8,177 nt of DNA from assembly GCA_946403735.1 (NCBI GenBank), contig CAMJAZ010000049.1, positions 1-8,177 of the forward strand. The letters run 5' to 3'. A program made the position numbers and the translations under genes. The notes beneath the pieces are model-generated. The model was not told the DNA's origin. It ran no database searches and worked only from the letters and a program-made list of their open reading frames with translations. Origin of the DNA: an uncultured Selenomonadales bacterium (GTDB lineage: Bacteria > Bacillota > Negativicutes > Selenomonadales > Selenomonadaceae). Shown piece after piece: positions 4,911-8,177 of the stretch. How positions within the stretch are numbered: the stretch's first letter is position 1; the number at the start of each line of letters is the position of its first letter.

Positions 4911-7157
4911 ATGGATGCACTGATAAAGCTAATCATTGGTCGTGAGATGACCATAGAAAAACGTATCAATCGTGTAATATTATTTATTTGCATCATCTTA
5001 ATTGTTTTTTTTAGTGTTGTCACATTTATCGGGGTTTATAATTCAAAAGATTATGCAAAAGACGTCAGCCAATCAATCGGCAATGAGGCGCTGGAAACAA
5101 GTTCAAATATTTTGCGCGAACAGAAACAAAAAGATTTGATTTACAGCATAGAAGAACGAACGAAGTTTATTCTGTCAGAGATGTCTGATTTTTACGGTGA
5201 TATTAGACTTTTGGAAAGAGTAGCTAACGAAATAAATCAGCATCCCGAAAACTTTAGAGCGCATCCCGCTAGATTGGGTAGTGAATTTCAAGAAGGTGAT
5301 GTCGCCGCATTACGATACGCGCCTTTCATAAGCATTGACGATTTATCAACGCCACAACTTAGCTATCAAATAGATATGTTGGGCAACTTGCAAGACCTGT
5401 TTTACTTTTTCAGTTTAAAATATCGTAACCCAGATTTTTGGGACGCGCCGACTTTTGGAATATTGACTGAATCAGGAATAGGAATAATGGCTGATTCGGC
5501 AGTAACGCTTGAACAATGGCGCAATTCGCAAGATAGCGCAGATTTTTGGAGCAATCCTTTATATACGGAAGCCAAAAGGGCGTGGATTGAAGGCAGGCGA
5601 AATGAACCGATATATACTAGCACGTACAGTCCAGGCATTAACAGAAATTTAGGTGTCTTCTCTTGTTCAATCCCTTATGAAGTCGACGGAAATTTTGCAG
5701 GAGTAATATTTTTTTCTATTTTAATGGATGAACTTGCGTATCTAGTTGAACCTGCAACAACCACTAACGACGAATTTAATTTTGTGTTGAATGCTGAAGG
5801 CAAAGTGATTTTAAGTTCCGAAGAAAAATCAACGTTGAGTGACTTAAAAGAACTTCAAGTAGTGTACGACAATCCGCCAGATATTCGTGAAAGTCAGCAA
5901 AAGGAACTGTCGGAAATTGCAAAAAAAATGGCTGTCGGCGAAAAATCTATGGAAGAAATAGAAATTAACGGCAACCAATATTACATAGCGTACGCGCCAA
6001 TTCCAGAATTGCGCTGGAGTCTTGGAGTAGTTTTACCAGCTAATGAAGTGACAGAAACAGTTGAAGAAAATCGAACTATCATTCAAAATTTAACTGAAGA
6101 AAAAGTTAAAACACTCGATCACAGATTCATTGTAGTTATGATCGTGATGTTCCTGTTTGCATTTTTAATTTGGTTTGTAGTAACTACATTTATCGGCAAG
6201 AAATTGGGACTTCAATTTGTAAAGCCGATTAAAGAACTTTCAAACGGTGTACGTGATATTGCAATGGGCAACTTTGATAAAAAGTTGGAGATTATAAAAA
6301 CTGGCGATGAAATTGAAAGTTTGTCCACAACTTTTAACGCAATGACTGATGAACTGCAAAGCTACATAAAAAATTTGCAATCTGTCACTGCCGAGAAAGA
6401 AAGAATTGCTGCTGAATTAGACTTAGCAAAAAATATTCAACAAAGTATGTTACCGCGTGAATTTCCGCCGTTCCCTGATAAAACAGAATTTGACATTTAC
6501 GCGACAATGGAGGCGGCTAAAGAAGTTGGCGGAGATTTCTACGATTTTTATATGGTCGATGAAAATCATTTAGTCATAACTATTGCTGACGTATCTGGTA
6601 AAGGCGTACCTGCGGCGTTGTTTATGATGAGTAGCAAAACTATTTTGAAAAACTTCGTGATGATGGCGAATACTGCTGACGATTTATCGGCGGCGATAAT
6701 GTTAGCCAATGCGCAGTTGAATCAAAATAACGAAGAATTAATGTTTGTTACGGTCTTTCTTGCAATGCTTGACTTGAAGACTGGCAAGTTAATTTACGTC
6801 AACGCCGCGCATAATCCACCTTTAATCCTGCATGACGGCAAGTACGAATATCTGCCGAAAAATGAAAAGAAAGTTCCGCCTATTGGTGTTCGTCCAAAGG
6901 CGCATTATGAACAGAAAGAATTGCAGATGACTAAAGGCGACGTTCTGTTTATGTACACAGACGGCGTGACGGAAGCTGAAAATAATGAAGGTAATTTATA
7001 TTCCAATGAGCGGCTGGAAGAATTTTTGAACAGTACGAATAAAGATTTGCAGTTGGAAGAACTTTTAGCAGAGGTGCGACAATCAATTAAAGTTCACGCT
7101 GACGGTGCTAAACAGTCAGACGATATTACAATGTTAGCTCTTCGCTACAAAGGATAG
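4911..7157 (+). CDS. Membrane SpoIIE/RsbU-type PP2C serine phosphatase with dCache-like sensor and HAMP
   Basis: The protein has 748 residues from ATG 4911, chosen because the SD GGAG (4898-4901) is 9 nt upstream; an ATG at 4902 touches the SD. Counting from 4902, the parts are TM1 (about 24-46), a large extracytoplasmic region (about 47-406) with dCache-like features (FGILTESGIGIMADSA, FSCSIPYEVDGNFAGVIFF, YYIAYAPIPELRWSLGVVLP), TM2 (about 408-431), HAMP (about 432-490), a coiled coil with the typical LDLAKNIQQSMLP, and a SpoIIE-type PP2C domain (about 520-751). Metal-binding aspartates are intact: GGDF (D545), ADVSGKG (D563), YTDGVTEA (D687) and SDDITML (D740/D741). It should dephosphorylate the phosphoserine of a STAS protein in response to an external ligand, and the STAS gene just upstream is the obvious target. 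Cache domains usually bind small molecules such as amino or organic acids; the ligand here is unknown. Confidence 0.92.
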   Translation: MDALIKLIIGREMTIEKRINRVILFICIILIVFFSVVTFIGVYNSKDYAKDVSQSIGNEALETSSNILREQKQKDLIYSIEERTKFILSEMSDFYGDIRLLERVANEINQHPENFRAHPARLGSEFQEGDVAALRYAPFISIDDLSTPQLSYQIDMLGNLQDLFYFFSLKYRNPDFWDAPTFGILTESGIGIMADSAVTLEQWRNSQDSADFWSNPLYTEAKRAWIEGRRNEPIYTSTYSPGINRNLGVFSCSIPYEVDGNFAGVIFFSILMDELAYLVEPATTTNDEFNFVLNAEGKVILSSEEKSTLSDLKELQVVYDNPPDIRESQQKELSEIAKKMAVGEKSMEEIEINGNQYYIAYAPIPELRWSLGVVLPANEVTETVEENRTIIQNLTEEKVKTLDHRFIVVMIVMFLFAFLIWFVVTTFIGKKLGLQFVKPIKELSNGVRDIAMGNFDKKLEIIKTGDEIESLSTTFNAMTDELQSYIKNLQSVTAEKERIAAELDLAKNIQQSMLPREFPPFPDKTEFDIYATMEAAKEVGGDFYDFYMVDENHLVITIADVSGKGVPAALFMMSSKTILKNFVMMANTADDLSAAIMLANAQLNQNNEELMFVTVFLAMLDLKTGKLIYVNAAHNPPLILHDGKYEYLPKNEKKVPPIGVRPKAHYEQKELQMTKGDVLFMYTDGVTEAENNEGNLYSNERLEEFLNSTNKDLQLEELLAEVRQSIKVHADGAKQSDDITMLALRYKG

Positions 7158-7205
7158 AGTGATTTTAGCTAACCATTTTTAGTGAAATTAATTAAATTTA
7201 ATTTG

Positions 7206-7233
7206 GCGCTATAAAAATAATAGCGCTTTTTTT
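7206..7233 (+). terminator. Rho-independent terminator of the STAS/phosphatase operon
   Basis: A perfect 7-bp stem pairs GCGCTAT (7206-7212) with ATAGCGC (7220-7226) around a 7-nt A-rich loop and is followed by seven T (7227-7233). It lies 48 nt after the phosphatase stop. Confidence 0.88.
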
Positions 7234-7276
7234 GCGCAAACTTTTACTCCTTCAATGCGATTGTCAAAAAATTTTT

Positions 7277-7304
7277 TTGCGGCTAATTTTTTCTATGCTA
7301 TAAT
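7277..7304 (+). promoter_or_regulatory. Extended -10 promoter of the HAD phosphatase gene
   Basis: TGCTATAAT (7296-7304) is an extended -10 element with a perfect TATAAT at 7299-7304. TTGCGG (7277-7282) is a half-matching -35 with a 16-nt spacer. Transcription would start near 7311, which places the upstream in-frame ATG at 7255 outside the transcript and supports GTG 7333 as the start. Confidence 0.65.
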
Positions 7305-7319
7305 GAATAAAATTTTATC

Positions 7320-7335
7320 AGGAGTGGTCGACGTG
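7320..7335 (+). promoter_or_regulatory. Ribosome binding site and GTG start of the HAD phosphatase gene
   Basis: AGGAG (7320-7324) precedes GTG (7333-7335) by 8 nt. Starting here, the catalytic DMDGT motif begins at residue 8, the usual place for the family. Confidence 0.8.
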
Positions 7336-8136
7336 ATTAAAATTATTTTTTGCGATATGGACGGAACTTTATTGACGAGTGAAAACAAATTGCCTGACGG
7401 TTTCGACGAAGTTATTGCGGAACTTAAACGCCGTAACGTAATTTTTGCACCAGCTAGCGGGCGTCAATATTTTGCACTCTTGGAAAGTTTCCCGCAGTAC
7501 GAAAACGATTTTATTTTTTTAGCGGACAATGGCACGTTGACAATGCGGCACGGTAAAGAAATGTTTAGCCAGCCGATGAAAAATGAAATTGCCCTTGAAA
7601 TGTTGCACGAGGCGGATAAAATTGAAAATATTATGCGCGTTTACTGCGGCAAAAAAAATGCGTATATTCAAGACTTTCAAGACGTTCCAGAAAATCGCGC
7701 CCAACTTCGCAAATATTACACACACACTGGCACGGTGAAAAATTGGGAAGATATTGACGACGTACCAATTAAAATAGCTTTCTTCGACGGTACGCACCGC
7801 GCTAAGGAAAATATTTTTGATAAGCTTGTAAAGTTTAACGGCGAAGTTCAAGTTTTGCTGTCGTCCGATGAATGGGTTGATATTATGATGCCGCACGTTG
7901 ACAAAGGTTCAGCCGTTCGCAAAGTTCAACAGTTGCTTAACATTAAACCTGACGAATGTGCGGCGTTTGGCGACTACCTCAACGATTTAGAAATGTTAAA
8001 GTCTGTCGAATATAGTTTTGCAATGGCGAATGCTTATCCTGAACTGAAAAAATTTGCGAAGTTTGAAACGCTTAGCAATGACGAAGGCGGCGTACTTGTT
8101 GCCATTAAAAAGTTTATTAATGACGGATTGATTTAA
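7333..8136 (+). CDS. Cof-type HAD-IIB family phosphatase
   Basis: This is a cytoplasmic HAD-superfamily hydrolase of 267 residues, the typical length of the Cof/YidA-like subfamily. All four catalytic motifs are present: motif I DMDGT (D8, nucleophile, and D10), motif II ASGR (S42), motif III Lys191 in DKGSAV, and motif IV GDYLND (D214, D218) followed by EML. The C2-type cap lies between motifs II and III (about 80-185). The closing ANAYPELKKFAK and EGGV segments are also family-typical. Members dephosphorylate sugar phosphates, flavin precursors or other small phosphoesters; substrate choice depends on the cap and cannot be read here. The gene is set apart from the phosphatase operon by a terminator and its own promoter. 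The next gene begins 1 nt after its stop, so they probably share a transcript. Confidence 0.92.
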   Translation: MIKIIFCDMDGTLLTSENKLPDGFDEVIAELKRRNVIFAPASGRQYFALLESFPQYENDFIFLADNGTLTMRHGKEMFSQPMKNEIALEMLHEADKIENIMRVYCGKKNAYIQDFQDVPENRAQLRKYYTHTGTVKNWEDIDDVPIKIAFFDGTHRAKENIFDKLVKFNGEVQVLLSSDEWVDIMMPHVDKGSAVRKVQQLLNIKPDECAAFGDYLNDLEMLKSVEYSFAMANAYPELKKFAKFETLSNDEGGVLVAIKKFINDGLI

Positions 8137-8137
8137 G

Positions 8138-8177
8138 ATGAAAAAATTTTTGACGCTAATATTATCGGCGATAATTT
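8138..8177 (+). CDS. Start of an unidentified, probably exported protein (cut by the window edge)
   Basis: An ATG at 8138, one base after the HAD phosphatase stop, opens a frame reading MKKFLTLILSAII to the end of the window. Two lysines followed by a hydrophobic run look like a signal peptide or N-terminal membrane helix. No strong Shine-Dalgarno is visible (the best purines are GACGGA near 8121-8127), so translation may be coupled to the preceding gene. Too little is present to name a family. Confidence 0.55.
   Translation, partial: MKKFLTLILSAII

Noticed and set aside
5402..5638. A 78-residue minus-strand frame inside the sensor region of the phosphatase.
   Set aside because: It is fully contained in a well-supported + strand gene with continuous domain features; it has no independent support.
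7231..7240. Palindrome TTTGCGCAAA between the phosphatase terminator and the HAD gene promoter.
   Set aside because: It begins within the terminator T-run and lies about 37 nt upstream of the weak -35. Short palindromes of this composition are expected by chance here.

Overview
The window is AT-rich bacterial DNA with tRNAs that carry a genome-encoded CCA, a TTG and a GTG start, strong purine-rich Shine-Dalgarno sites, and a SpoIIE-type phosphatase beside a STAS protein. This fits Firmicutes in the broad sense. Lipoprotein sugar receptors and a 4HB-type chemoreceptor would also suit a diderm Firmicute (Negativicutes), but that narrower placement is a guess; no marker gene settles it.

Layout. 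Positions 6-268 hold three + strand tRNA genes (CAU, Arg-ACG, Tyr-GUA), closed by a Rho-independent terminator. Facing them is a minus-strand block, read right to left: a methyl-accepting chemotaxis protein (4277-2580), a 148-nt spacer made of degenerate 7-nt tandem repeats, and two tandem paralogous ChvE-like sugar-binding lipoproteins (2431-1415 and 1393-380). A strong terminator at 324-359 ends this block. Divergent from it, on the + strand, are a STAS anti-sigma-factor antagonist (4547-4879) and a membrane SpoIIE/RsbU-type PP2C phosphatase with a dCache-like extracytoplasmic region and HAMP (4911-7157), ended by a terminator at 7206-7233. A Cof-type HAD phosphatase (7333-8136) follows from its own extended -10 promoter. 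The start of a further gene with a signal-peptide-like N-terminus runs off the right edge.

How the parts may work together. The lipoproteins have no permease or ATPase beside them and sit downstream of a chemoreceptor, so the minus-strand block looks like a sugar-sensing chemotaxis module rather than a transporter. The divergent pair looks like the phosphatase half of a partner-switching pathway, with the STAS protein (conserved Ser58) as likely substrate; no anti-sigma kinase or sigma factor is in the window. The 269-nt divergent region carries the same 13-14 nt motif, GGCAGGAAA(A)TTTA, upstream of each putative promoter, in the same orientation and exactly 21 nt from each -10 box. This suggests that the two blocks are co-regulated. 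That motif and the heptamer repeat spacer are the two least ordinary things seen.
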